From Alphaproteobacteria bacterium (lineage in GTDB: Bacteria; Pseudomonadota; Alphaproteobacteria; UBA8366; Aestuariispiraceae): DNA of 64,000 nucleotides. A model generated the notes under the pieces. It was not told the DNA's origin. It searched no databases and was given only the letters and a program-made list of their open reading frames with translations. Positions within the stretch are counted from its first letter, which is position 1. Each line of letters opens with the position of its first letter. Location of the stretch: assembly GCA_024743195.1 (NCBI GenBank), contig JANSXE010000012.1, forward strand, positions 62,001 to 126,000. The letters run 5' to 3'. Below are positions 25,411 through 37,711 of the stretch, piece after piece. Position numbers and translations under genes: made by a program.

Positions 25411-28236
25411 ATGCCGGATTCCCCCTTCGACGCCCCGCCCGCCGGCCCGCACGGGCTTCCGCCCGGGGACGCGACATGGTGCGACAAGCCCGCGGAAGAC
25501 GCCTTCGACGCCTTCGCGGTCGACCCGGCGCAGGGGCTGGAGGCCGCGGAGGCGGCGCGCCGCCTCGCCGCGCACGGCGCGAACCGGCTGCCGGAGGCGA
25601 AGCGGCGCGGGCCGCTGCTGCGCTTCCTGGCGCAGTTCCACAATCTGCTGATCTACGTGCTGCTGGCCGCGGCGGCGGTGACGGCCGTGTTGGGCCATCT
25701 GGTCGACACCGGCGTCATCCTGGCGGTCGTAGTCGTCAACGCGGTCATCGGCTTCGTCCAGGAAGGCAAGGCGGAGGAGGCGTTGGCCGCCATCCGGCGC
25801 ATGCTGGCGCCGCGGGCGGTCGCGCTGCGCGGCGGCCGGCGGGTCGAGCTTGACGCCGAGGCGCTGGTTCCGGGCGACGTGGTGCTGCTGGACTCCGGCG
25901 ACCGCGCGCCGGCGGATCTGAGGCTCTACGAGGTGCGCGGCGGCTTTCGGATGCAGGAGGCCCTGTTGACGGGCGAATCCGCGCCGGTGGAGAAGGCGGT
26001 CGCCCCCGTCCCCGCCGACGCGCCGCTGGGCGACCGGCGCTCGCTCGCCTTCAGCGGCGCGCTGGTCGCGGCCGGGCAGGCCCGCGGCGTCGTCGTCGCG
26101 ACCGGCGCCGACACCGAGATCGGCCGCATCAGCGGCATGATGGCCGCCGTCGAGGGCGTCGACACGCCGCTGATCCGCCAGATGGCGATCTTCGCCAAGT
26201 ACCTGACCGGCTTCATCCTTGTCGTCAGCGCGCTGATCCTGGCGTTCGGCGTCGGGGTCGGCGGCTACGGCTTCGCGGAGCTGTTCATGGCCGTGGTCGG
26301 CCTGTCGGTCGCGGCGATCCCCGAAGGCCTGCCGGCGATCCTGACCGTGACGCTGGCGATCGGCGTCCAGGGCATGGCCCGGCGCAACGCCATCGTGCGC
26401 CGGCTGCCGGCGATCGAAGCCTTGGGCTCGGTCTCCGTCATCTGCTCGGACAAGACCGGCACGCTCACCAAGAACGAGATGACGGTCGCCTCCGTCGCGA
26501 CGGCGCGACGGCTCTTCACCGTCTCCGGCGCCGGCTATGCGCCCCATGGCGGCTTCACCCTCGACGGGACGGACGCCGACCCGGCGAACCACCCGCTGCT
26601 GCGCGCCCTCGCCCGCGCCGCCGCCCTGTGCAACGAAGCGGACTTGATCGAAGACGCGGCCGACGCCGGCGGCCCGGACGCGCCCGCCGACTGGCGCGTC
26701 GTCGGCGACCCGATGGAAGGCGCGCTGCTGACGCTGGCGATGAAGGCCGGCCTCGACCCGACGGGCGAGCGCGCGCGGGCCCCGCGCACGGACGCCATCC
26801 CCTTCGATTCCCAGCACCGCTTCATGGCGAGCCTGCATCACGACCACGAAGGCCGCGGCGCGCTCTACGTCAAGGGCGCGCCGGAGCGGCTGTTGGCCAT
26901 GTGCGACCGTCAGCATGCGGACGGGGCGTCCCCCAGCGGGGCATTCGGCGAGGTTGGGGGCGGCGAGGGGGACGCGCCGCTCGACGCCGTCTATTGGCGC
27001 GAGCGGGCGGAGGCGATCGCGGCGCGCGGCCAGCGCGTGCTGGCGATCGCGACAAAGCCGGCGCCGGCGGAGCAGAGCGCGCTCGCCTTCTCGGACGTGG
27101 AGGGCGGGCTGACCCTGCTCGGCCTCGTCGGCATGATCGACCCGCCGCGGCCGGAGGCGGTCGCCGCCGTGGCCGAGTGTCAGGCGGCGGGGATCGCGGT
27201 CAAGATGATCACCGGCGACCACGCCGGCACGGCGGCCGCAATCGCGCGCGACCTGGGCCTCGCCCGCCCCGCCCCGGTGCTGGAAGGATCGGCGATCGAC
27301 GCGCTGGACGATGCGGCGCTGGCCGAGCGCGCCGTTGCGGTCGACGTCTTCGCGCGCACCAGCCCTGAGCACAAGCTGCGCCTCGTCCAGGCGCTGCAGG
27401 CGTCGGGCGCGGTGGTCGCGATGACCGGCGACGGCGTCAACGACGCCCCGGCCCTGAAGCGCGCCGACATCGGCGTCGCCATGGGCGGCAAGGGCACGGA
27501 GGCCGCCAAGGAGGCGGCCGAGATCGTGCTGGCCGACGACAATTTCGCCAGCATCGCCGCCGCCGTCTCGGCCGGCCGCACGGTCTACGACAATCTGAAG
27601 AAGGCGATCCTGTTCCTGCTGCCGGTCAATGGCGGGGAGTCCCTGAGCCTCGTCGCCGCGATCCTGCTCGGCCTCACCCTGCCGATCACGCCGGTGCAGA
27701 TTCTGTGGGTGAACATGGTGAGCTCGGTCGCGCTCGCCATGACGCTGGCCTTCGAGAAGGCGGAGCCCGGCGTCATGCGCCGCCCGCCGCGGCCGGCGGG
27801 AGAGCCGATCCTCTCCGCCTTCGTGCTGTGGCGGGTCGGCTTCGTCTCTACCCTGTTCTGCGCCGGCATCTTCGGCAAGTTCACGCTGGCCCAGGCCCAG
27901 GGCGCGAGCGTCGAGGAGGCGCGCACCATCGCCGTCAACACGCTGGTGGTGATGGAGATCTTCTATCTCTTCGCGGTGCGTTTCCTGAATGCGCCGTCGA
28001 TCACGCTGAAGGGCGCGCTGGGCACGCGGCCGGTGCTGATCGCGGTCGCGGCGGTCACGGCGCTTCAGTTCCTCTTCACCTACGCGCCCTTCATGGAGGC
28101 CTTCTTCGACACGCGGCCCCTGAGCCTGGTCGAGGGCCTGCAGGTCGTCGCCGTCGGCGCCGCCGTGCTGCTGGTGCTGGAGGCGGAGAAGCGTCTGGTG
28201 CGTACGGTGCGCGCGCGCCGCGCCCCAGCGACGTGA
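25411..28236 (+). CDS. P2-type cation-transporting ATPase
   Basis: This 941-residue protein has the complete P-type ATPase layout: an N-terminal cation-ATPase domain (residues 25-100), TGES in the actuator domain near residue 188, the helix-4 motif AAIPEGLPAILTVTLA near residue 302, phosphorylation site SDKTGTLTKNEM near residue 347, nucleotide-binding segment with KGAPE near 490, and MTGDGVNDAPALKRADIGVAMG near residue 671. The PEGLP motif and the six-helix C-terminal domain place it with calcium/magnesium (SERCA/PMCA-like) or sodium/potassium-like bacterial pumps. The transported ion cannot be assigned from sequence by eye. It is preceded by the CCGN tract. Confidence 0.93.
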   Translation: MPDSPFDAPPAGPHGLPPGDATWCDKPAEDAFDAFAVDPAQGLEAAEAARRLAAHGANRLPEAKRRGPLLRFLAQFHNLLIYVLLAAAAVTAVLGHLVDTGVILAVVVVNAVIGFVQEGKAEEALAAIRRMLAPRAVALRGGRRVELDAEALVPGDVVLLDSGDRAPADLRLYEVRGGFRMQEALLTGESAPVEKAVAPVPADAPLGDRRSLAFSGALVAAGQARGVVVATGADTEIGRISGMMAAVEGVDTPLIRQMAIFAKYLTGFILVVSALILAFGVGVGGYGFAELFMAVVGLSVAAIPEGLPAILTVTLAIGVQGMARRNAIVRRLPAIEALGSVSVICSDKTGTLTKNEMTVASVATARRLFTVSGAGYAPHGGFTLDGTDADPANHPLLRALARAAALCNEADLIEDAADAGGPDAPADWRVVGDPMEGALLTLAMKAGLDPTGERARAPRTDAIPFDSQHRFMASLHHDHEGRGALYVKGAPERLLAMCDRQHADGASPSGAFGEVGGGEGDAPLDAVYWRERAEAIAARGQRVLAIATKPAPAEQSALAFSDVEGGLTLLGLVGMIDPPRPEAVAAVAECQAAGIAVKMITGDHAGTAAAIARDLGLARPAPVLEGSAIDALDDAALAERAVAVDVFARTSPEHKLRLVQALQASGAVVAMTGDGVNDAPALKRADIGVAMGGKGTEAAKEAAEIVLADDNFASIAAAVSAGRTVYDNLKKAILFLLPVNGGESLSLVAAILLGLTLPITPVQILWVNMVSSVALAMTLAFEKAEPGVMRRPPRPAGEPILSAFVLWRVGFVSTLFCAGIFGKFTLAQAQGASVEEARTIAVNTLVVMEIFYLFAVRFLNAPSITLKGALGTRPVLIAVAAVTALQFLFTYAPFMEAFFDTRPLSLVEGLQVVAVGAAVLLVLEAEKRLVRTVRARRAPAT

Positions 28237-28291
28237 CGGATGCGGCGTGACGGGTTTGCGAAGGGTTTCGGGGCGCTGCTAAGCTGCGTCG

Positions 28292-28543
28292 ATGACCGAC
28301 GACGAGAGCCCCGAGGCGCAGATCCGCCGTCTGACCGTGGAGGCGGCGGAGGCCCTGCAGCTCGCCCAGGCCGGCGAGCGGCTCTATCGCGAGATCCTGG
28401 AGAGCGTGAAGACCCGCGCCGGCGGCGGCGGCGCGCCGGACGTGGCCGGCCTCGCGAAGGATCTGAACCGCGCGCTCACCCGATACGCCCCCGCGGCGGC
28501 CGAACTGCGGCGGCGATCGGGCGGCGGCGACGGCGCGGACTGA
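28292..28543 (+). CDS. Small hypothetical protein (83 aa)
   Basis: The 83-residue protein MTDDESPEAQIRRLTVEAAEALQLAQAGERLYREILESVKTRAG... is helical and charged with a glycine-rich tail. The first 60 residues look like two amphipathic helices. It lies 55 nt after the P-type ATPase in the same direction. No family is recognised. Balanced amino acid use and position support it, but the start lacks a strong ribosome binding site. Confidence 0.55.
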   Translation: MTDDESPEAQIRRLTVEAAEALQLAQAGERLYREILESVKTRAGGGGAPDVAGLAKDLNRALTRYAPAAAELRRRSGGGDGAD

Positions 28544-28555
28544 CCGGCCGCGACC

Positions 28556-28590
28556 CAAAAGCTTCCTTTCAACTCAAAGGCTTTTCGCGT
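28556..28590. repeat. Imperfect hairpin in the leader of the glutamate dehydrogenase gene
   Basis: AAAAGCTTCCTTTCAACTCAAAGGCTTTT-like sequence: AAAAGC pairs with GCTTTT and CTTT with AAAG around a small loop. It lies about 75 nt before the gdh ATG, between the small hypothetical gene and gdh. It may be a weak terminator of the upstream unit (T-run present) or a leader element. Confidence 0.4.
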
Positions 28591-28662
28591 TAGGCTCCAG
28601 GCAAAAGGGGCGCGGGCGACGGAACGGGCCCGCAACGCCGCATCTGTGGGGGGAACGGCGCG

Positions 28663-31600
28663 ATGAGCGAGCCGGGCGAGCAGCGCAAGGCGGAGCTGCT
28701 GGACAAGGTTTACGACCTGATCGGGAAGCGCATGCCGGGCGAGAAGGCCCAACGCGCGCGCCTGTTCACCGAACACTATTATCGCCACGTCCCGCCGGAC
28801 GACATCATCGACCGCGAGCCGGAGGATCTCTACGGCGCGGCCCTGTCGATGTGGAGCGTCGGCCAGCAGCGCACGCCGGGCCAACCCAGCATCCGCGTCT
28901 ACAATCCGCGCTTCGAGGAGCATGGCTGGCACTCGACCCATACGGTGATCGAGATCGTCAACGACAACATGCCCTTCCTGGTCGACAGCGTGACCATGGA
29001 GCTGACGCGTCAGGCGCTCAGCGTGCATCTGGTGGTGCATCCGATCTTCGGCGTCGCGCGCGACGCGGACGGCGCCGCGCAGGACTTCCCCAGCCTGACC
29101 GCCGATCCGCACGAGTTGCCGCGCGAGAGCTTCATGCATGTGGAGATCGACGAGCAGTCGAGCCCCAGCGTGCTGCGCGAGATCGAGGACGGCCTGGCCG
29201 CCGCGCTGGCGGACGTGCGCGCGGCGGTGGAGGACTGGCCGGCGATGCGCGACAAGGCGCTGCAGGTGGTCGAGACGCTGAAGACCGCGCCGCCGAAAGG
29301 CGTCGACCCGGCCGACGTCGAGGAGGCGGCCGCCTTCATGCAGTGGCTGCATGACGACCATTTCACCTTCATGGGCTATCGCGAGGTCGCCTTCGAGGGG
29401 ACGGGCAAAAAGGCGCTCTTGTCGATCAAGGCCGACAGCGGGCTCGGCGTGCTGCGCGATCCCGAGCGCGAGGTGTTCGAGGGGCTGCGCCATCTCGGCC
29501 GGATGCCGGCCGAGATCCAGACCGCCATGTTCGACCCCACCCTGGTGCGGCTGACCAAGGCCAACCGGCGCTCCACCGTGCATCGGCGCGTCCATATGGA
29601 CACGATCGCGATCAAGATCTTCGACGCCAAGGGCAAGCCGGTGGGGGAGCGGCTCTTCACCGGGCTCCTCACCTCGGTCGCCTACAATCAGAGCCCGCGC
29701 GAGATCCCGCTGCTGCGCCGCAAGGTCGAGGCGGTGATGGAACGCTCCGGCTTCGAGCGCGGCGGCCATTCGGCCAAGGCGCTGATGCACATCCTGGAGA
29801 GCTATCCGCGCGACGAGCTGTTCCAGATCGGCGTCGATCAGCTGACCGAGATCGCGCTCGGCATCCTGCATCTGCAGGAGCGTCAGCGCATCGCGCTGTT
29901 CCTGCGGCCCGATCCGTTCCAGCGCTACGTCTCGGCGCTGGTCTACGTGCCGCGCGACCGCTTCTCGACCGGTCTGCGCAAGAAGATCGGCGCGATCCTG
30001 GCGGCCGAGCTCGACGGCGCCGTGGTCGCCAACTACACGCACATGTCCGACGAGGCGCTGAGCCGCGTCCAGTTCATCATCAAGACGACGCCGGGCGCGG
30101 TGCCCGAGACCGACCGCAGGGCGCTGGAGGCCAAGCTGCGCGAGGAAACGCGCACCTGGGAGGACCGGCTGCGCCAGGCGATGATCGAGAACCACGGCGA
30201 GGAGCGCGGCCTCGACCTGCTGCGCCGCTACGCCGAAGCCTTCCCGGTCGCCTATCGCGATCAGTTCAGCACCCAGACCGCCGCCTACGACATCGGGCGC
30301 GTCGTGACGGCGCTGGAGACCGGCGAGCTCGGCGTCAGCCTGTACCAGCCGATCGAGACGGAGAAGCACCAGCTTCGGCTCAAGGTCTACCACCCGGGCG
30401 GGCCGATGGTGCTCTCCACCGTCATGCCGATGCTGGAGAATATGGGCCTCAAGGTGCTGGCCGAGCAGCCCTTCGACGTTCGGCCCGCGCGCAACGGACG
30501 CATCGACGCCGCCGACCAGGCGCCGCCGCAGAGCCTCTACATCCACGATTTCGCGTTGGAGACGCACGGCGCGCAGCCGGTCGACTTCCACGCGGTGCGC
30601 GCCGTCTTTCACGACAGCTTCGTGCGGGTCTGGGCCGGCGAAATCGAGGATGACGGCTTCAACCGGCTGGTGCTCAGCGCCGGGCTGGGCTGGCGCGACG
30701 TGGTGGTCCTGCGCGCCTATTCGAAGTATCTGCGCCAGGCCGCGATCCCCTTCAGCCAGGACTATATGGAGGAGACGCTCGCCTCCAACGCCGACATCAC
30801 GCAGAAGATCGCGGAGCTGTTCCGGGTGCGCTTCGACCCGGCCCGGGAGGCGAAGGAGGGGGGGGCGCGCGCCGCGCGCGAGCAGGAAATCACGGCCGAG
30901 ATCGAGAGCGCCCTCAACCACGTCGCAAATCTGGACGAGGACCGGATCATCCGGCGCTTCCTCAACGTGGTGCGGGCGACGCTGCGGACCAACTTCTTCC
31001 AGCCGGGCGAAGACGGCGGCCTGAAGGACGGGATCGCCTTCAAGCTGGCCAGCCGCGAGGTGGACGAGATTCCGCAGCCCGCGCCCTTGCGCGAGATCTT
31101 CGTCTACAGCCCGCGCTTCGAGGCGGTGCATCTGCGCTTCGGGCTGGTGGCGCGCGGCGGCTTGCGCTGGTCGGACCGGCGGGAGGATTTCCGCACCGAG
31201 ATCCTGGGCCTGGTGAAGGCGCAGCAGGTCAAGAACGCGGTCATCGTGCCGGTCGGCTCGAAGGGCGGGTTCGTGCTCAAGCGTCCGCCGCCGCCGGGCG
31301 ACCGCGACGCCTTCCTCGCCGAGGGCGTGGCCTGCTACAAGCAGTTCATCGGCGCGATGCTGGACGTCACCGACAATCTGGTTCAAGGCGCGGTCGAGCC
31401 GCCGGCCGACGTGGTGCGCTGGGACGGGGACGACCCCTATCTCGTGGTCGCCGCCGACAAGGGAACGGCCGCCTTCTCCGACTACGCCAACGCGGTCTCG
31501 CAGAGCTACGGCTTCTGGCTGGGCGACGCCTTCGCGTCGGGCGGCTCGGAGGGCTACGACCACAAGAAGATGGGCATCACCGCGCGCGGAGGCTGGGAGG

Positions 31601-33543
31601 CGGTGAAGCGCCATTTCCGCGAGATGGGCCGCGACACCCAGACCCAGGACTTCACCGTGATCGGCGTCGGCGACATGGGCGGCGACGTGTTCGGCAACGG
31701 CATGCTGCTGTCCGAGCACATCCGGCTGGCGGCCGCCTTCAACCATCTGCACATCTTCCTCGATCCGGAGCCTGACGCGGCCGCAAGCTTCGCCGAGCGC
31801 AAGCGGCTGTTCGAGGCGGTGAAGGGTTGGGACCAGTACGACCCCAAGCTGATCTCCAAGGGCGGCGGCGTCTTCGAGCGCAAGGCGAAGTCGATCGCGC
31901 TCACGCCCGAGATCAAGGCCCGCTTCGCCATCGAGAAGGATCAGGTCACGCCGAACGAGTTGATCCGCGCGATCCTGAAGGCGGAGGCGGACCTTCTGTG
32001 GTTCGGCGGCATCGGCACCTATGTGAAGCACGCCGAAGAGAGCCACGCCGACGTCGGCGACCGCGCCAACGATCCGATCCGGGTGAACGGCGCCGAGCTT
32101 TCGGTGAAAGTGATCGGCGAAGGCGCCAATCTGGGCATCACCCACCGCGGGCGGATCGAGTTCGCAGCCCATGGCGGCCGGATCAACACCGACGCCATCG
32201 ACAATTCCGCCGGCGTCGATTGCTCCGACCATGAAGTCAACATCAAGATCCTGTTGGGCGACGTGGTCGGCCGCGGCGACATGACGGGCAAGCAGCGCAA
32301 CCAGCTGCTCGAGGCGATGACCGACGAGGTCGCGGCGCTCGTGCTGCGCGACAACTACCAGCAGACCCAGTCGATTTCGGTGACCCAGGCGCGCGCGGCG
32401 CAGTCGCTCGACCGGCATCAGCGGCTGATCCGCACCTATGAGCGCAGCGGCGATCTGGACCGCGCGCTCGAATTCCTGCCCGACGACGAGGAGATCGCCG
32501 AGCGCATGCAGAAGAGCCAGGGGCTGAGCCGGCCGGAGCTCGCCGTGCTGCTCGCCTACGCCAAGAACCTGACATACCGCGCGCTTCTGGACTCGGACCT
32601 GCCGGACGATCCGCTACTGGAGGAGGATCTGTTCCGCTATTTTCCGGCGCCGCTGCAGGAGCGCCACGCGGACGCCGTGTGCGGCCATCGGCTGCGGCGC
32701 GAGATCATCGCCACCTCCGTCACCAATTCGATGATCAACCGCACGGGCCCCAGCTTCGTCAACGAGATGCAGCAGCGCACCGGCCGCGGCCCGGCGGAGA
32801 TCGCGCGCGCCTACACGGTGGTGCGCGAGGTGTTCGAGCTGCGCCGGCTGTGGGCCGATATCGAGGCGCTGGACACCAAGGTCACGGCGCAGATGCAGAT
32901 CAAGATGCTGCGCGAGGCCGGCCGCACGGTCGAGCGCATGACCGAGTGGTTCCTGCGCACCGAGGCGCATCCGATCGACGTGAAGGGCGCGATCGACGCC
33001 TTCAAGCCCGGCGTCGCGACGCTGCAGGAGAGCTTCGGCGAAATCCTGTCCGAGCACGCGCGGCGCGACATCGAGGCGCGGATCGAGCGCTTCGGTCAGG
33101 AGGAGGCCGCGCCGCGCGCGCTGGTCGTCGCGATCGCGCAGTTGAAGGTGCTCTCGTCCGCCTGCGACGTGGTGCGCCTCGCCGCCGGCGGGTCGCATCC
33201 GGTGAAGGAGGTGGGGCGCACCTATTCCTGCGTCGGCGCGCGCTTCCGGCTGGATTGGCTGCGCTCGCAGGCCAATCGCATCCCGGCCGACACCCATTGG
33301 CACCGCATGGCGCTGGGCGCGATCATCGACGATCTCTGGGGGCTTCAGGGCGAGCTGACCGCGCGCATCCTGACCGGCGACGCGGTCGGGGAGACGGCCA
33401 TCGCCGACTGGGTCGCCGCCCGCACGGAGGCCGTGGAGCGCGTCGACGCGCTGCTGGGCGAGCTGGAGCGGCTGCCGCAGCTCGACCTCGCCATGCTGGC
33501 CGTCGTCACCCGCGAACTGCGCACGCTGACCGCCAACGGCTGA
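28663..33543 (+). CDS. gdhB: NAD-specific glutamate dehydrogenase, 180 kDa class
   Basis: The 1626-residue protein is the size of the very large NAD-GDH class. The N-terminal region has ACT-like modules (about residues 1-600). The catalytic domain follows, with VPVGSKGGFVLKR near residue 863 (substrate lysine) and DFTVIGVGDMGGDVFGNGMLLS near residue 997 (Rossmann glycine-rich turn), then RLAADLLWFGGIGTYVK-like sequence and a C-terminal helical region. It deaminates glutamate to 2-oxoglutarate and ammonia, using NAD+, in catabolism. The ATG has GGGGGGA upstream. It is immediately followed by acnA, giving a catabolic/TCA pairing on the same strand; an independent promoter for acnA is likely in the 250 nt gap. 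Confidence 0.96.
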   Translation: MSEPGEQRKAELLDKVYDLIGKRMPGEKAQRARLFTEHYYRHVPPDDIIDREPEDLYGAALSMWSVGQQRTPGQPSIRVYNPRFEEHGWHSTHTVIEIVNDNMPFLVDSVTMELTRQALSVHLVVHPIFGVARDADGAAQDFPSLTADPHELPRESFMHVEIDEQSSPSVLREIEDGLAAALADVRAAVEDWPAMRDKALQVVETLKTAPPKGVDPADVEEAAAFMQWLHDDHFTFMGYREVAFEGTGKKALLSIKADSGLGVLRDPEREVFEGLRHLGRMPAEIQTAMFDPTLVRLTKANRRSTVHRRVHMDTIAIKIFDAKGKPVGERLFTGLLTSVAYNQSPREIPLLRRKVEAVMERSGFERGGHSAKALMHILESYPRDELFQIGVDQLTEIALGILHLQERQRIALFLRPDPFQRYVSALVYVPRDRFSTGLRKKIGAILAAELDGAVVANYTHMSDEALSRVQFIIKTTPGAVPETDRRALEAKLREETRTWEDRLRQAMIENHGEERGLDLLRRYAEAFPVAYRDQFSTQTAAYDIGRVVTALETGELGVSLYQPIETEKHQLRLKVYHPGGPMVLSTVMPMLENMGLKVLAEQPFDVRPARNGRIDAADQAPPQSLYIHDFALETHGAQPVDFHAVRAVFHDSFVRVWAGEIEDDGFNRLVLSAGLGWRDVVVLRAYSKYLRQAAIPFSQDYMEETLASNADITQKIAELFRVRFDPAREAKEGGARAAREQEITAEIESALNHVANLDEDRIIRRFLNVVRATLRTNFFQPGEDGGLKDGIAFKLASREVDEIPQPAPLREIFVYSPRFEAVHLRFGLVARGGLRWSDRREDFRTEILGLVKAQQVKNAVIVPVGSKGGFVLKRPPPPGDRDAFLAEGVACYKQFIGAMLDVTDNLVQGAVEPPADVVRWDGDDPYLVVAADKGTAAFSDYANAVSQSYGFWLGDAFASGGSEGYDHKKMGITARGGWEAVKRHFREMGRDTQTQDFTVIGVGDMGGDVFGNGMLLSEHIRLAAAFNHLHIFLDPEPDAAASFAERKRLFEAVKGWDQYDPKLISKGGGVFERKAKSIALTPEIKARFAIEKDQVTPNELIRAILKAEADLLWFGGIGTYVKHAEESHADVGDRANDPIRVNGAELSVKVIGEGANLGITHRGRIEFAAHGGRINTDAIDNSAGVDCSDHEVNIKILLGDVVGRGDMTGKQRNQLLEAMTDEVAALVLRDNYQQTQSISVTQARAAQSLDRHQRLIRTYERSGDLDRALEFLPDDEEIAERMQKSQGLSRPELAVLLAYAKNLTYRALLDSDLPDDPLLEEDLFRYFPAPLQERHADAVCGHRLRREIIATSVTNSMINRTGPSFVNEMQQRTGRGPAEIARAYTVVREVFELRRLWADIEALDTKVTAQMQIKMLREAGRTVERMTEWFLRTEAHPIDVKGAIDAFKPGVATLQESFGEILSEHARRDIEARIERFGQEEAAPRALVVAIAQLKVLSSACDVVRLAAGGSHPVKEVGRTYSCVGARFRLDWLRSQANRIPADTHWHRMALGAIIDDLWGLQGELTARILTGDAVGETAIADWVAARTEAVERVDALLGELERLPQLDLAMLAVVTRELRTLTANG

Positions 33544-33798
33544 CGCCGCGCGCGCGGTATCCGCCCGCGCCGAACGCCGCAGGCGGGGCCGCCACGCGGC
33601 TTTCGCTTGAATGCGCCGGGATTCCTGGCTATGTGCAGCGCAACCGAGAGCGCAAGCGCGTCCGGCGGGGCCGGCGGTCGTCCGACCAGAGGGCCCCGAG
33701 ATCCCCCTTCGGGACGCGCCGCGACCACCGGGGCGGCGCCGCGGCCTTGAACGGGCCGGCGCCCGGCCCCGCCAATGACGAGGGGACGAAAAACCGTC

Positions 33799-36558
<2,760 letters not shown>

Positions 36559-36592
36559 GACCCCGCCCCTTCGCCGGCGCCGCGCAAAAGAA

Positions 36593-36615
36593 GCCTCCCC
36601 CTACATGGGGGAGGC
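36593..36615. terminator. Hairpin 3' of acnA
   Basis: GCCTCCCCC at 36593-36601 pairs exactly with GGGGGAGGC at 36607-36615 around the loop TACAT. There is no clear U-run on the plus strand after it. The minus-strand sequence after the stem is T-rich (TTCTTTTG), so it may work in both directions. It marks the left edge of the AT-rich island. Confidence 0.75.
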
Positions 36616-36713
36616 ATTCGGTTCCCTAGGACATTTGTTCTCTTCCCGCTATATTTGTAGGAGTGAACATTGTTCTGGGGAGCACGTATTTAGTTTTGGG
36701 CTTCAAAATTCAA

Positions 36714-36748
36714 TAATCGGCAGATACAATAATTATCTCCGATGATTA
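36714..36748 (-). terminator. Rho-independent-type terminator of the HEPN operon
   Basis: On the minus strand, TAATCATCGG...AGATA (36748 down) pairs with TATCT...CCGATTA (to 36714), with a 3-nt bulge and a 7-nt loop. It is followed by TGAATTTTGAAG, which gives a short T-run. It lies 50 nt past the last gene's stop codon, as expected for the end of the operon. Confidence 0.6.
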
Positions 36749-36797
36749 AGATAAAAATCCAGGCAGAAATTCACTCGCGCTCCCTTTAAAACCTGAC

Positions 36798-37133
36798 CTA
36801 CCGGCTTCCGACAATGTAGGTGAAGTCTTCAAGCTCCGGATCCGCCGTAACCGCCACCAAACGATCTGCTGCACTTCTCGTGTCAGATACATCAACCGGC
36901 GGAAAGGATGGCAATCCGTTTTCTTCTATTATCCAACCATTTTTCTTAAAAGCGGCAAATAAATTTTCCGACATTTTAATGTGAACACCCCGCTCCAGGC
37001 CACTACATAACCTTTGAAACTCAGCATGCAGAACTTTTAAGTCTTCTTCATTTGGTTGCACGTTGTCCATTGTTCCCATCGTATCAAGAAACTCGGTTGT
37101 CTTAGAAAGATTGGTCGGACGTAAGTCCGTCAC
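36798..37133 (-). CDS. Unrecognised 111-residue protein, third gene of HEPN-DUF5343 operon
   Basis: The start is GTG at 37133, overlapping the HEPN stop as GTGA (4 nt), so translation is coupled. The acidic protein has two probable helices (EEDLKVLHAEFQRLCSGLERGVHI and MSENLFAAFKKNGWIIEE) and a C-terminal segment SFPPVDVSDTRSAADRLVAVTADPELEDFTYIVG. It has no signal peptide, membrane helix, helix-turn-helix or metal motif that I can see. Its position after a putative RNase suggests an antidote, adaptor or effector. It is AT-rich like its neighbours and of foreign composition. No family is recognised. Confidence 0.75.
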   Translation of the reverse strand: MTDLRPTNLSKTTEFLDTMGTMDNVQPNEEDLKVLHAEFQRLCSGLERGVHIKMSENLFAAFKKNGWIIEENGLPSFPPVDVSDTRSAADRLVAVTADPELEDFTYIVGSR

Positions 37134-37711
37134 TCCATTTGCCTAAACCAGTCTCTAAGCCCCAGATGGAGGCGAAGCTCCTCATCGCCCGCTAACGATT
37201 TACAGTGCGCGATTGGGGCGCGAAGGGTGTTGAGAGAAGCTAGAACCTTTTCAACCGCTCGAATGTCGCGGAACATATCGCCGAAAATTGTCCAGTTAGT
37301 CTTAATGATCTCACCGAGTTCCCCGAAATTAGTGTAGTCAATGAGTTCCGCGGATCTTGGTGTAACTCCTGATTGCGTCTCTTTCTTCTGGTTCGACTCG
37401 GCGTTCTTACGTACATTCTCCGGAACTGCCGTCTCCCACCAATCTGCACCGTTCTCTTCTTCAAGCCGCTGCGAAATGATTTCACGGATACTATTTTCAA
37501 GGCAGTAAAAAATCGCGTAGTTCACCGACATTCTGGCGGCTTCTTTGCGCAGCCTCTCGACAAATTGGGGATAATAATTCTGATCTACTTTACTCTCTGA
37601 TTCACGACGATGCCCTAAATCAACGTCATAGGTTCGCTCAATTTTCTGCATCTCCGATTCGATGGAGAGGTTGTTCAGACCGAACAATTTGATTGCTTCT
37701 TCTGGGCGCAT
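37130..37711 (-). CDS. Swt1-type HEPN domain protein (putative RNase)
   Basis: The 193-residue protein has an N-terminal helical region, then FYCLENSIREIISQRLEEENGADWWETAVPENVRK and LIDYTNFGELGEIIKTNWTIFGDMF, the pattern of the Swt1-like HEPN family. Near the C-terminus LNTLRAPIAHC supplies the HEPN catalytic motif, with R164 and H169 (RxxxxH). In most members the residue after the Arg is polar, often Asn; here it is Ala, so activity may be reduced or altered. HEPN proteins commonly act as metal-independent RNases in toxin-antitoxin and phage-defence systems. The start ATG overlaps the upstream stop by 1 nt (TGATG). Confidence 0.85.
   Translation of the reverse strand: MRPEEAIKLFGLNNLSIESEMQKIERTYDVDLGHRRESESKVDQNYYPQFVERLRKEAARMSVNYAIFYCLENSIREIISQRLEEENGADWWETAVPENVRKNAESNQKKETQSGVTPRSAELIDYTNFGELGEIIKTNWTIFGDMFRDIRAVEKVLASLNTLRAPIAHCKSLAGDEELRLHLGLRDWFRQME

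Noticed and set aside
36665-36675. GAACATTGTTC inverted repeat as a LexA-type operator
   Set aside because: Spacing is one base short of the GAAC-N4-GTTC box and differs from the alphaproteobacterial GTTC-N7-GTTC box, and no promoter lies just downstream.
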